Positions 7,902 through 16,501 of a DNA stretch of 64,000 bases are shown here, in pieces. Numbering within the stretch: position 1 is the first letter of the stretch; each line of letters opens with the position of its first letter. Source of the stretch: an uncultured Alphaproteobacteria bacterium (GTDB taxonomy: Bacteria > Pseudomonadota > Alphaproteobacteria > HIMB59 > GCA-002718135). Made by a program: the position numbers and the translations under genes. The stretch covers positions 290,311 to 354,310 of the forward strand of contig CACNHX010000001.1 in NCBI GenBank assembly GCA_902620425.1, written 5' to 3'. The notes under the pieces are model-generated. The model saw nothing but the letters and a program-made list of their open reading frames with translations, was not told the origin of the DNA and did no database searches.

Positions 7902-8888
7902 GATTTCATTAACCATCAGCTATTTATCAAAGATATAAATGTACATATAGATCCAATATTGCCGAAAAAAACAGCAATTATTACACATGGTCACGCAGAT
8001 CACGCCCGATTTGGACATGATCATGTTATTGCTACTAGGCAGACAATAGAAATAATGAAAATTCGCTACGGAGATAAATGTGCAAAGAAATTTACTCCTC
8101 TTAGATATGGCCAAAAATACTCGATTAAAAACTTTAATTTTACATTATACCCTGCAGGACATATTTTAGGGAGTGCTCAAGTTTTAATTGAAAAAAATAA
8201 TCATCGTTTAGTCATCACAGGTGATTATAAAGTAGGAAAAGACGAAACATGTAAAAATTTCAAACTGGTAAAATGTGATACTTTAATTACCGAAGCAACA
8301 TTTGGATTACCCATATTTCAACATCCAGATCCCAAAGATGAAATTCAAAAACTCATACGATCTGTAAAGATAAATAAAAATAATTGTCATATTGTTGGTG
8401 CGTATGCACTTGGCAAAGCGCAAAGAGTAATGAATCTTTTACGTCAGCAGAAATATAATGAGACAATTTATATTCATGGCTCTCTAGAAAAGTTATGCCA
8501 ATATTATTCAAAAGAAAAAATTAATATTGGAAAGTTTGAAAAAGTTTCTTCAAAAGATAAAAGCTTTTATGAGGGTAAAATAATTATTGCCCCTCCTTCA
8601 GCATTAAAGGATCGTTGGTCTAGACGATTTCCTAATCCTATTATTTGCATGGCAAGTGGATGGATGACAGTTAAGCAAAGAGCAAAACAACAAGGTATTG
8701 AATTACCTTTAGTTATTAGTGATCATAGCGATTGGAATGAATTACTAGATACAATTAAAAAATCAAAAGCGAAAAATATTCTTATTACACATGGTCAGGA
8801 AGATGCATTAGTTTATTATTGTAAAAAACAAAATCTTGTTTCAAAGCCCCTTTCCATTCAAGGAAGAAGTGATGAAGAAATAGAATGA
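7899..8888 (+). CDS. Ligase-associated DNA damage response exonuclease (MBL/beta-CASP)
   Basis: 329 residues. The metallo-beta-lactamase core shows 'THGHADHA' (HxHxDH), 'PAGHILGSAQ' and 'ITGDYK', followed by a beta-CASP region with 'GAYALGKAQRVM', 'ASGWM' and 'ISDHSDW' and a final 'ITHGQEDAL'. This is the SNM1/Pso2-like exonuclease of the ligase-associated repair set. It overlaps the ligase by 4 bases (ATGA), so exonuclease and ligase are coupled, while the helicase and PdeM are read the other way. Confidence 0.92.
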   Translation: MDFINHQLFIKDINVHIDPILPKKTAIITHGHADHARFGHDHVIATRQTIEIMKIRYGDKCAKKFTPLRYGQKYSIKNFNFTLYPAGHILGSAQVLIEKNNHRLVITGDYKVGKDETCKNFKLVKCDTLITEATFGLPIFQHPDPKDEIQKLIRSVKINKNNCHIVGAYALGKAQRVMNLLRQQKYNETIYIHGSLEKLCQYYSKEKINIGKFEKVSSKDKSFYEGKIIIAPPSALKDRWSRRFPNPIICMASGWMTVKQRAKQQGIELPLVISDHSDWNELLDTIKKSKAKNILITHGQEDALVYYCKKQNLVSKPLSIQGRSDEEIE

Positions 8889-10453
8889 AAAAATTTTCTT
8901 CCTTACTTCACAATTTGATTTTAACACCAAGTCGAAATACTAAAATTAAATTACTTCAAGATTATTTTAAAATACTTGATATCAACCGTGCATATGCGCT
9001 TGCAATTTTATCTGATCAACTTTCATTTCAATTTATTAAAGCATCTAAACTCAGAGAACTTGTCTATGAACAAGTAGATCAACATTTATTTGATTACTCA
9101 TATGACTATGTTGGGGATTTAGCAGAAACAATATCATTAATTTGGCCAACAAATAAAGAGGGTAAATCACAAAATTTATCTACCTTAATAGAAAATATAA
9201 AAAAAATTAAAAAGTCTGAAATTAATAAAGAGTTTAGTAAAGTTTTGAGCGAACTATCTAATAACGAAAGATGGACTTTAATTAAAATTTGCACGGGTGG
9301 ATTACGAATTGGCGTCTCAGAAAGATTAGTCAAAACGGCCTTAGCTGATCTGTATAATAAATCTGTAAATGAGATTGAAGAAATTTGGCATGGTCTAGAA
9401 TTTCCATATGAAAATTTATTTCAATGGTTAAAAAATGAAACATCAAAACCAAAAATAGATTTTAAAAAATTATTTCATCCTATGATGCTTGCTAATCCTA
9501 TTGATGAAGAAAAAGATTTTAAAAGATTAGACGCGAATGAATTTCAAGCAGAATATAAATGGGATGGGATCAGAGTTCAGCTTATGGTTTCATCAAACAG
9601 TGTTTCACTATACTCAAGAACAGGTGATAATATATCATCTGCATTTCCAGAAATAATTGAAACTACTAAAGGTGATGCGGTTATTGACGGGGAATTACTT
9701 GTGGGGAGAAATTTTAAGCCCTCTGGTTTTAATGATCTACAACAAAGATTAAATAGAAAAAAAGCGTCAAAAGATCTTCAAAAAAAGTTTCCTGTTTTTA
9801 TACGAGCTTATGATATTCTTTTTTATAAAGGAAAAGATTTAAGAAAATTATCTCTAGTTGAAAGAAGAAAATATTTAGAAAAATTTCAAAAAGAAAATAC
9901 AACTAATCAAATTGATTTATCTACCATCATTAATTTTTCAACATGGAAAGCATTAACTAAATATAAAAATAATTTTTATGATGATTTAAATGAAGGTGTA
10001 ATGATTAAACTTAAAAATAGTGAATATTTACCAGGGAGAAAAAAAGGTTATTGGTACAAATGGAAAAAAAATCCAAAACTAGTTGATGCTATTTTAATGT
10101 ATGCTCAAAGAGGACATGGCAAAAGATCATCATATTATTCAGATTTTACGTTTGGTGTTTGGAAAGAAAATGAATTAGTTCCTATAGGAAAAGCATATTC
10201 CGGTTACACAGATAAAGAGCTATTAGTTTTAGATAAATTTATTAGAAATAATACTACCAATAAATTTGGTCCAGTAAGAGAAGTAAAAAAAGAAATTATT
10301 TTAGAAGTAGCCTTTGACGATGTATTCCCCAGCACTAGACATAAATCAGGTGTCGCTATGCGTTTTCCTCGAATTCATAGAATTAGGTGGGACAAGCCAA
10401 TAAATGAAGTGCTTTCAATTAAAGAATTTAAGAAAGAATTTAAAATAGATTAA
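8885..10453 (+). CDS. ATP-dependent DNA ligase
   Basis: 522 residues. An N-terminal DNA-binding domain (about 1-200) is followed by the nucleotidyltransferase core. The adenylation lysine sits in 'EYKWDGIR' (KxDG, about residue 223), then 'YSRTGDNIS', 'DGELL', 'EGVMIKL' and the 'WYKWKK' lysine motif. The C-terminal OB-fold ends 'RFPRIHRIRWDK', a typical ligase motif VI region. It seals ends in the ligase-associated DNA damage response, separate from the NAD-dependent LigA used in replication. Its tail overlaps convergent ispE by 14 bases. Confidence 0.93.
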   Translation: MKKFSSLLHNLILTPSRNTKIKLLQDYFKILDINRAYALAILSDQLSFQFIKASKLRELVYEQVDQHLFDYSYDYVGDLAETISLIWPTNKEGKSQNLSTLIENIKKIKKSEINKEFSKVLSELSNNERWTLIKICTGGLRIGVSERLVKTALADLYNKSVNEIEEIWHGLEFPYENLFQWLKNETSKPKIDFKKLFHPMMLANPIDEEKDFKRLDANEFQAEYKWDGIRVQLMVSSNSVSLYSRTGDNISSAFPEIIETTKGDAVIDGELLVGRNFKPSGFNDLQQRLNRKKASKDLQKKFPVFIRAYDILFYKGKDLRKLSLVERRKYLEKFQKENTTNQIDLSTIINFSTWKALTKYKNNFYDDLNEGVMIKLKNSEYLPGRKKGYWYKWKKNPKLVDAILMYAQRGHGKRSSYYSDFTFGVWKENELVPIGKAYSGYTDKELLVLDKFIRNNTTNKFGPVREVKKEIILEVAFDDVFPSTRHKSGVAMRFPRIHRIRWDKPINEVLSIKEFKKEFKID

Positions 10454-11276
10454 CCAAATTATTTTCACTTAGATGTGTCCATAGATTTGAAAAACTTTGT
10501 TGAAATTTTTTTTGTGCATTTATAGCATGCTCTTTTTTTTCAAATACACTGTAAATACAAGAACCACTCCCAGTTAGTCTTGAAAATATAACATCGTCAA
10601 AATCCTCCAAGAAATTTATGATTGACAAAAATTCAGGTTCATTTTTTTTAAGAATTTTTTCAAAATCATTTCCAGAATCTTGATCGTTTATTTCTTCTAA
10701 ATCAAATTCAGCATTATAATCAAAATCTGAAGGTTGAAATGAATCATACATTTTTTTTGTCGAACATTTGAAAGATGGTCTAATTAGTAAGAAATAATAT
10801 TTTGGAAAATGAACATTAGCAATTAAATCTCCCCTACCTCTAACTAGAGCATCTTTTTGATTCAAGAAAATAGGGATATCTGAACCGAGATCAACATAAT
10901 CAAATATATTTTTCTTTTTTATTATCTCAAGATTTTCTAAAATTTTTATAACACTTGCAACATTAGAGGAAGCAGAACCTAAACCAGCTTCATAAGGAAA
11001 ATTTTTTGATATAGTAAAAAGAAGTTTAGGTTTATCTTCATTTATATAGGTAAATAATTTATCAATAATGCAATCCTCAAATAAATTATTTTTTGGAGCA
11101 AAATTACCTGTATAGATTACTTTAAATTCGCTGTGAGGTTGAACAGTTATCTCATCAAAAAGGTCAATGAATGTTATTCCACTACGAATATTATGAAAAC
11201 CATCATCTCTTCTATTTATAATTTTTAAAAATAAATTAATTTTGGCAGGTGATTTTTCAATTATTTTATCCGGCAT
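10440..11276 (-). CDS. ispE: 4-diphosphocytidyl-2-C-methyl-D-erythritol kinase
   Basis: A 278-residue GHMP kinase. It opens with 'SPAKINLFLKI...DDGFHN', has the glycine-rich ATP loop as 'EAGLGSASSNVA' (many IspE proteins have GGGSSDA here, so this is a variant loop), then 'LGSDIPIFL' and a C-terminal 'LTGSGSCIYSVF'. It phosphorylates CDP-methylerythritol in the MEP isoprenoid pathway; ispH of the same pathway is at 47386. It overlaps the upstream TPR gene by 11 bases and so probably depends on its transcript. Confidence 0.93.
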   Translation of the reverse strand: MPDKIIEKSPAKINLFLKIINRRDDGFHNIRSGITFIDLFDEITVQPHSEFKVIYTGNFAPKNNLFEDCIIDKLFTYINEDKPKLLFTISKNFPYEAGLGSASSNVASVIKILENLEIIKKKNIFDYVDLGSDIPIFLNQKDALVRGRGDLIANVHFPKYYFLLIRPSFKCSTKKMYDSFQPSDFDYNAEFDLEEINDQDSGNDFEKILKKNEPEFLSIINFLEDFDDVIFSRLTGSGSCIYSVFEKKEHAINAQKKFQQSFSNLWTHLSENNLVNLF

Positions 11277-12576
11277 TAATATTATCTAATTTGCTTTGAA
11301 CATCTTCAGTTATTTCATCTTCTGGCTCAGCCAACTCTAATGCTTGTTGCCAAAAATGAATTGCTTCTCTTTTTCTATTCATAGCATAATAAATATCACC
11401 AAGATGGTCTAGAGATATTGCTTCACCAGGGGCAATATCTATTACCTTTTCCATTAACCTTGCTGCTTCTGAAAGATTATTTTTTTTAAAATGAGCCCAC
11501 GCTAAACTGTCTATAATATAAAAACTATCAGGATTAGCTTTATATGCCTCCTCTAACATTTTCAAAGAACGGTCTAATTTAATATTTCTTTCAACCCAAC
11601 CGTATGCAAGATAATTTAAAACATTTGGTGTTCCAGGTTTAATTTCTAAGGATCGTAAAAAATCTTTTTCAGCTAAGTCCCATTCATCTTTTTGTTCATA
11701 GCAAATACCTCTCATATAATAAATATTCCAGAGATCATCCTGGTTTTCTTTGATCATTTCATCATAAACATCTAAAGCTAAATCATACTTTTTATTGTAA
11801 CGATAAAAATCACCTAAAGTTTTTTTAAGAGAATAATTGTTATTATTATTTTCAACTAATGATTTAATTTTAGTTTCAGCTTCCTCATAGGTATTATTGA
11901 ATAAGTAATGTCTAGCAAGACTATTCTGAGCATCTAAATAATAAATACTTTCTTTATCTATCTTCGCATATATATCTGATGCAACCTTATCTTGTCCAAC
12001 TTGTGAAAATAACTCTGCTTTAATAATCATTGCTCTGTCATTTTTTGGATCAAGTATTTTTGCGAGTGAGGTATAAAATAATAAAAAATTATAATTTAAA
12101 CGACTTTGTTCATTATTTGAATATGAGGATGATACCAATTCAACTAGAGCATTACTTATAGTGCTATTATTTTTCAGTCTGTTATCAGCAAAAAAAATAA
12201 AGTCTAATAATTCACTTGGTTGCAGCATATTATCTCTTAGTTCAATGATGTCTTTAAATTTTTTATCTTTATAAAGAGATGTGGTTTTTATAATTAAAGC
12301 TTCTGGGTTATTTTTGTTTTCACTTAAGATTTTATCAGCAATTTTTAAAGCTAAAACTAGATCCTCTGTAATTATTGCAGCAATAGCTTTATCTAAAAGA
12401 CTGTCTTGAGATAGGGTGACTTTATCCATATTAAATTTAAATAAAGTGGAACTATAATCATAATTATTAAAGGCAGATTGTGAGATTAAAAAAGATGAGC
12501 TAGTTAAAGCTAAAGCTCCAGAATTAATAATCAGAAAAATTAAGATAAATTGAAGTGTTTTAATTAAATTAACCAT
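11266..12576 (-). CDS. Exported TPR repeat protein upstream of ispE
   Basis: 436 residues with an N-terminal hydrophobic signal (about 8-24, 'FILIFLIINSGALA'). Tandem TPR hairpins fill most of the rest, clearest in the C-terminal half: 'WNIYYMRGICYEQKDEWDLA', 'PNVLNYLAYGWVERN' and 'ISLDHLGDIYYAMNRKREA'. Such proteins usually scaffold envelope complexes. From memory, a TPR gene directly before ispE is common in alphaproteobacteria. A short 47-base divergent region separates it from the uracil-DNA glycosylase. Confidence 0.85.
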   Translation of the reverse strand: MVNLIKTLQFILIFLIINSGALALTSSSFLISQSAFNNYDYSSTLFKFNMDKVTLSQDSLLDKAIAAIITEDLVLALKIADKILSENKNNPEALIIKTTSLYKDKKFKDIIELRDNMLQPSELLDFIFFADNRLKNNSTISNALVELVSSSYSNNEQSRLNYNFLLFYTSLAKILDPKNDRAMIIKAELFSQVGQDKVASDIYAKIDKESIYYLDAQNSLARHYLFNNTYEEAETKIKSLVENNNNNYSLKKTLGDFYRYNKKYDLALDVYDEMIKENQDDLWNIYYMRGICYEQKDEWDLAEKDFLRSLEIKPGTPNVLNYLAYGWVERNIKLDRSLKMLEEAYKANPDSFYIIDSLAWAHFKKNNLSEAARLMEKVIDIAPGEAISLDHLGDIYYAMNRKREAIHFWQQALELAEPEDEITEDVQSKLDNINAG

Positions 12577-12623
12577 TTCAAATATAGTATAGTTACACTA
12601 TGAATAGATAATTGTAATTTTAT

Positions 12624-13334
12624 ATGAATCAATCAAATAAAAAAAATTTAGAATTTATTATTAATTCAGGGGTAAATTATTTTCTTCAGGATTCTCCTAG
12701 AAACTGGTTTGTAAATGAGAAAAAATTAGAGCAGCCTAGTTTCGACAAGGATACTGGGGATAAAAAATCTAAAATTGATAGTGTTATTGAAGATCTTAAA
12801 AATCATAAATCGCCTCTCCAAAAAACAGCAAAAAATTTAGTAGTTTATGATGGTAACTTAAATGCAAAAGTAATGTTAATTGGTGAAGCACCAGGCAGGG
12901 ATGAGGATGAACAAGGAATTCCATTCGTAGGAAGAGCTGGACAGCTATTAAATAAAATGCTTTTGGCCATTAACTTACAAAGAGAAGATGTTTATATTAC
13001 TAATGTGGTTAATTGGCGTCCAACCGAAAATAGAACGCCTAATGACAATGAAATTTTAGAATTTTTACCGTTTTTGCAAAGACAAATTGATATCATTAAA
13101 CCTAGATTTATCTTCCTATTAGGTGGTGTCGCAGCAAAAGCCATTTTATCAACCCCTCTTGCACTTGGAAAACTCAGAGGTAAATGGCATGAATACAAAT
13201 CACTCAATTTAGAAGAAGGCATTCCTACAATAGCCTCCTATCATCCAGCTTTTTTACTTCGATCTCCTCAATATAAAAAACATTCTTGGGAAGATTTACA
13301 AATGTTACAAGAAAAATTGAAAAATGAATCATAA
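12624..13334 (+). CDS. Uracil-DNA glycosylase, family 4-like, without Fe-S cysteines
   Basis: 236 residues. It has the family 4 signature 'GEAPGRDEDEQGIPFVGRAG' (about 91-110), then 'YITNVVNWRP', 'NRTP' and the second catalytic motif 'SYHPAFLLRSP'. It excises uracil from DNA to begin base excision repair. Classical family 4 enzymes hold a [4Fe-4S] cluster with four cysteines, but this protein has no cysteine at all: the C-x2-C site reads N-H-K-S and the 'KCRPP' cysteine is W. From memory, cluster-free relatives occur in alphaproteobacteria. The gene overlaps slt by 11 bases. Confidence 0.9.
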   Translation: MNQSNKKNLEFIINSGVNYFLQDSPRNWFVNEKKLEQPSFDKDTGDKKSKIDSVIEDLKNHKSPLQKTAKNLVVYDGNLNAKVMLIGEAPGRDEDEQGIPFVGRAGQLLNKMLLAINLQREDVYITNVVNWRPTENRTPNDNEILEFLPFLQRQIDIIKPRFIFLLGGVAAKAILSTPLALGKLRGKWHEYKSLNLEEGIPTIASYHPAFLLRSPQYKKHSWEDLQMLQEKLKNES

Positions 13335-15069
13335 AAAATTTTCTATTATTTGTATTTTTGTATTCTTTGTATTTTTTTCGAAACAAATCTATGCATACCA
13401 ACAAGATATAGTCATCAAATATGATAATATTTTCTCAACAAAAGTTCTTAGTGAAGAAGATGTATATAATTATCAACAAGCTTATAAATTTCAGGAAAAA
13501 TGCAAATGGAAAAGCGCAAATAATTTTATTTTAAAAATAAAAAATAAATCTTTGCTTGGTCATATTTATGCACAGAAATTTTTACATCCTAATTGTTATC
13601 GATCAAAGTATTTGGAATTATATTATTGGCTTAAAAAATATAATGATCACCCTCAAGCAAAACAAATTTATAAATTGGCTATTCGAAGAATGCCAGCTGG
13701 TTATAAAAGTCCAACTAAACCTAGCGCTCCAATTGGTATAGAGTCAGAACAAGTAAAAAGTAAAAAAACTAGTAAATATAAAAGTTCAAAGAAACTATCC
13801 AACAATCAGAGAGCTGAAAAAAGAAAATTAATTAATGGTATCAAATCAAGAGTGAATAAAGGTTGGCCAACGGGAGCAGTACAACTATTAAATCAAAGAG
13901 ATGTAGATCTATTATTAGATCAAGTTGAGATAGATCAACAAAAAGAATTAATAGCGAAAGGATATTTCTTAGCAAATAAAAATGATTTAGCAATTCAATA
14001 TGCTTCTGAAGCTCTTGTTAATTCTGCTAAATATGTTCCTTATGCAGCTTGGACAGCCGGTCTATGTTCTTGGAGATTAGAAAAATATGAAGATGCTGCA
14101 AAATACTTTTCTCTCTTTTCGATTAGTTTAAAAGATGATGCATGGCATCAAACGTCAGGAAGTTTTTGGACAGCTAGATCATATGCAAAACTTGGTCGCT
14201 ATGATGATATTAATTTTTGGTTAAAAAGAGCATCAAATAATCCAAATAGTTTTTATGGAATGCTTGCATTAGAAATATTAGGTGTAGATGAAAAAATAGA
14301 ATGGATAGAGCATACTGATCTTAATAAAAACAATAGTACAATTTTAAATATACCAGCAGGAAAAAGAATACAGACACTAATACAAGTTGGATTTGCCGAT
14401 GAATTAGAAAAGGAAATTGTCCATATCAATTCCATTTTAAATAAGGAAATAGCAAAGGAGTCTATTCAAATTGCTGAAAATTTTGATCTTGCCTATACAC
14501 AATTAAAAATTGTCAATAAGCTAGAAAATTTTGGTATGGATGTTCCAACCTACCTCTACTACCCGACTAGTGTTTGGAAGCCACGAGATGGTTTCAAATT
14601 AGAAAAAGAATTACTCCACGCGTTCATGCATCAAGAATCGATGTTTAACATAAAGGCAAAAAGTAAAGACGGTGCTATAGGTTTAATGCAAGTATTACCC
14701 TCGACGGCAAAATTTATTACAACAAGTAAAGACGTAAAAAGAAGCAACAGTAATATTCTTAAAAATCCCGAAATAAATTTAGAGGTTGGACAAGAATACT
14801 TAACGTATCTTCTTGATCTAGAGCAAGTTTCAAGAAATCTTATATTTCTCGCAGCAGCTTATAATGGCGGTCCAGGAAATTTACAAAAATGGAAAAATGA
14901 AACAAATTATATGGAAGACTCACTCTTTTTTATGGAAAGTATTCCTTCAAGAGAAACAAGGTGGTTTATAGAAAAGATCTTAACGAAATATTGGATTTAC
15001 CAAAATAAAAATAATAAAGAAATGCGTTCCCTAAAAATGCTAGCAAATGGAAATGATCCACTTTATTAA
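13324..15069 (+). CDS. slt: Soluble lytic murein transglycosylase (Slt-like)
   Basis: 581 residues. A signal peptide (about 5-24, ending YA) is followed by a long alpha-helical superhelix region (about 30-415) and a C-terminal SLT domain. The catalytic glutamate is in 'FMHQESMFN' (about residue 438), followed by 'GAIGLMQVLPSTA', 'NPEINLEVGQEYL' and 'AAYNGGPGN', all standard for family 1 transglycosylases. It cleaves peptidoglycan to 1,6-anhydro products in the periplasm. It is longer than average because of a Lys/Ser-rich insert near 140-170. Confidence 0.92.
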   Translation: MNHKKFSIICIFVFFVFFSKQIYAYQQDIVIKYDNIFSTKVLSEEDVYNYQQAYKFQEKCKWKSANNFILKIKNKSLLGHIYAQKFLHPNCYRSKYLELYYWLKKYNDHPQAKQIYKLAIRRMPAGYKSPTKPSAPIGIESEQVKSKKTSKYKSSKKLSNNQRAEKRKLINGIKSRVNKGWPTGAVQLLNQRDVDLLLDQVEIDQQKELIAKGYFLANKNDLAIQYASEALVNSAKYVPYAAWTAGLCSWRLEKYEDAAKYFSLFSISLKDDAWHQTSGSFWTARSYAKLGRYDDINFWLKRASNNPNSFYGMLALEILGVDEKIEWIEHTDLNKNNSTILNIPAGKRIQTLIQVGFADELEKEIVHINSILNKEIAKESIQIAENFDLAYTQLKIVNKLENFGMDVPTYLYYPTSVWKPRDGFKLEKELLHAFMHQESMFNIKAKSKDGAIGLMQVLPSTAKFITTSKDVKRSNSNILKNPEINLEVGQEYLTYLLDLEQVSRNLIFLAAAYNGGPGNLQKWKNETNYMEDSLFFMESIPSRETRWFIEKILTKYWIYQNKNNKEMRSLKMLANGNDPLY

Positions 15070-15075
15070 TAGGTT

Positions 15076-15603
15076 ATGCCAATTGATACTTCTCTAGATT
15101 TTGTTCCTATAAATATTGCTGTAATTACCATCTCAGATTCAAGAACTAAAGAGAATGATACATCTGGTGATACATTAGAAAAACGTATTACTAATGCTGG
15201 TCATACAATGATTAAACGTACAATTATCCCAGATGATGTTTCTCAAATAAAAGATACTTTAGATACAATGTCAAAAGAAGAAGACATTGATTGCATTATT
15301 ACAACTGGTGGGACTGGGCTAACAGGAAGAGATACAACACCAGAAGCTGTAAATGCTATTGCTAGTAAACATATCGATGGATTTGGGGAATTATTTCGCC
15401 AAGTTAGTTTTGAAAAAATTGGTACATCAGCAATTCAATCACGTGCAGTTGCGGCCTTAATAAATAGTACATATGTTTTTTGTTTACCTGGATCTACGGG
15501 TGCATGCAAAGATGGTTGGGATGAAATTTTACAATATCAATTAGACATTAGACACAAGCCCTGTAATTTTGTTGAAATCATGCCAAGATTAAATGAAAAA
15601 TAG
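15076..15603 (+). CDS. moaB: Molybdopterin adenylyltransferase-like protein MoaB/Mog
   Basis: 175 residues. The MoCF-binding fold shows 'VITISDSRTKENDTSGDTL', 'TTGGTGLTGRDTTPEA' and the later 'FCLPGSTGACKDGWDEIL'. These proteins adenylylate molybdopterin or bind it during molybdenum cofactor assembly. No other molybdopterin gene is in the window. The stop codon TAG shares its last base with the GTG start of rnhB. Confidence 0.9.
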   Translation: MPIDTSLDFVPINIAVITISDSRTKENDTSGDTLEKRITNAGHTMIKRTIIPDDVSQIKDTLDTMSKEEDIDCIITTGGTGLTGRDTTPEAVNAIASKHIDGFGELFRQVSFEKIGTSAIQSRAVAALINSTYVFCLPGSTGACKDGWDEILQYQLDIRHKPCNFVEIMPRLNEK

Positions 15604-16217
15604 TGACTGATTTTTCTATAGAGAAATCAATTAATGGACCTGTAATTGGTTTAGATGAAGTAGGTAGAGGTCCATTGGCAGGCCCAGTGGTGAGTTGTGG
15701 ATGTTATTTTCCTAATTATGATGATTTAGAATCAGAAATACCCATTACTGACTCAAAGAAACATACAGCAAAACAAAGAGAAAAATTATTCTTATTTTTT
15801 AAAAAATTACAAAGAGAAAAAAAGCTTCAATATTACTTAGGGTATGCAAGCGTCGAAGAAATAGATACAATTAATATTTTGGAAGCAACAAAATTATCGA
15901 TGAAAAGAGTGATAGAAAAATTTCATTTAGAAAATCCACATTTTATTATTGATGGAAACTTTTCATTAAATTATCAAAATGAAAAATCTATAATAGGCGG
16001 CGATAAAAAATCTTTATCGATTGCAAGTGCATCTATTATTGCAAAAGTTCACCGTGATCGACTGATGAGTATACTTGATAGTAAGTTTACATTTTATGAT
16101 TGGAAAAAAAATGCAGGTTATGGAACTAAAAAACATATTGATGCAATACACAAGCACGGTGTAACTCAGTTTCACCGAAAATCATTTGAACCAATTAAAT
16201 CGTTATTAAAAAAATAA
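15603..16217 (+). CDS. rnhB: Ribonuclease HII
   Basis: 204 residues from a GTG start that overlaps the moaB stop by one base. RNase HII motifs: 'GLDEVGRGPLAGPVV' (about residues 17-31, with acidic residues D and E), 'DSKK', 'IDGN', 'GGDKKSLSIASASIIAKVHRD' and the C-terminal 'YGTKKHIDAIHKHGVTQFHR'. It nicks RNA in DNA-RNA hybrids and at misinserted ribonucleotides. RNase HI is also present (49281). Confidence 0.95.
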   Translation: MTDFSIEKSINGPVIGLDEVGRGPLAGPVVSCGCYFPNYDDLESEIPITDSKKHTAKQREKLFLFFKKLQREKKLQYYLGYASVEEIDTINILEATKLSMKRVIEKFHLENPHFIIDGNFSLNYQNEKSIIGGDKKSLSIASASIIAKVHRDRLMSILDSKFTFYDWKKNAGYGTKKHIDAIHKHGVTQFHRKSFEPIKSLLKK

Positions 16218-16304
16218 ATTACCCAAATTTATCCATGCAAAGAATGCATACCAAATATTATTTTATTATGCTTCAAAAAGATGCGACAAACACTAAATAG
16301 TAAT

Positions 16305-16366
16305 TAGGTTTCATCATTCCTCCCATTTGATGAACTATTCCAGGGGTCTACGGACCCCTTTTTTTA
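16305..16366 (+). ncRNA. Small RNA candidate with anti-Shine-Dalgarno loop (cuckoo-RNA-like)
   Basis: The 253-base gap between rnhB and ccrM holds two consecutive hairpins. The first pairs TTCATCA (16310-16316) with TGATGAA (16328-16334) around an 11-base loop TTCCTCCCATT that carries the anti-SD motif TCCTCC. The second is a strong terminator, GGGGTC / GACCCC closed by a cTACGg tetraloop and followed by seven T. From memory, an exposed CCUCC loop plus a Rho-independent terminator is the layout of the alphaproteobacterial 'cuckoo' small RNAs. The 5' end is a guess, and I cannot fix a promoter. Confidence 0.55.
16343..16365 (+). terminator. Rho-independent terminator with UACG tetraloop
   Basis: A 6-bp GC-rich stem GGGGTC (16343-16348) / GACCCC (16353-16358) encloses TACG, so the RNA would carry the very stable c(UACG)g tetraloop. 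Seven T follow at 16359-16365. It is the clearest intrinsic terminator in the window and ends the rnhB read-through or the small RNA before ccrM. Confidence 0.85.
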
Positions 16367-16403
16367 TGTTTTTAGCCAAATTTTAAGGTTATCCCTACCT
16401 AAA

Positions 16404-16501
16404 GATTCCACCTGTTGATAACTCAATTGACCTGATTCCATATCTGCTTAAAGATTCTTTTTATCAATTATGAAGAAAAATCAAATTATTTTGGGTGATT
16501 C
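16404..16501 (+). promoter_or_regulatory. Cluster of four GANTC sites across the ccrM promoter and start
   Basis: GATTC occurs at 16404-16408, 16434-16438, 16453-16457 and 16497-16501, that is three times in the 66 bases before the ATG at 16470 and once just inside the gene. At this base composition a GANTC site is expected roughly once per 300-400 bases. GANTC is the target of the CcrM family, so the row suggests that methylation state feeds back on ccrM expression, as in Caulobacter. The sites are seen; the regulation is inference. Confidence 0.5.
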
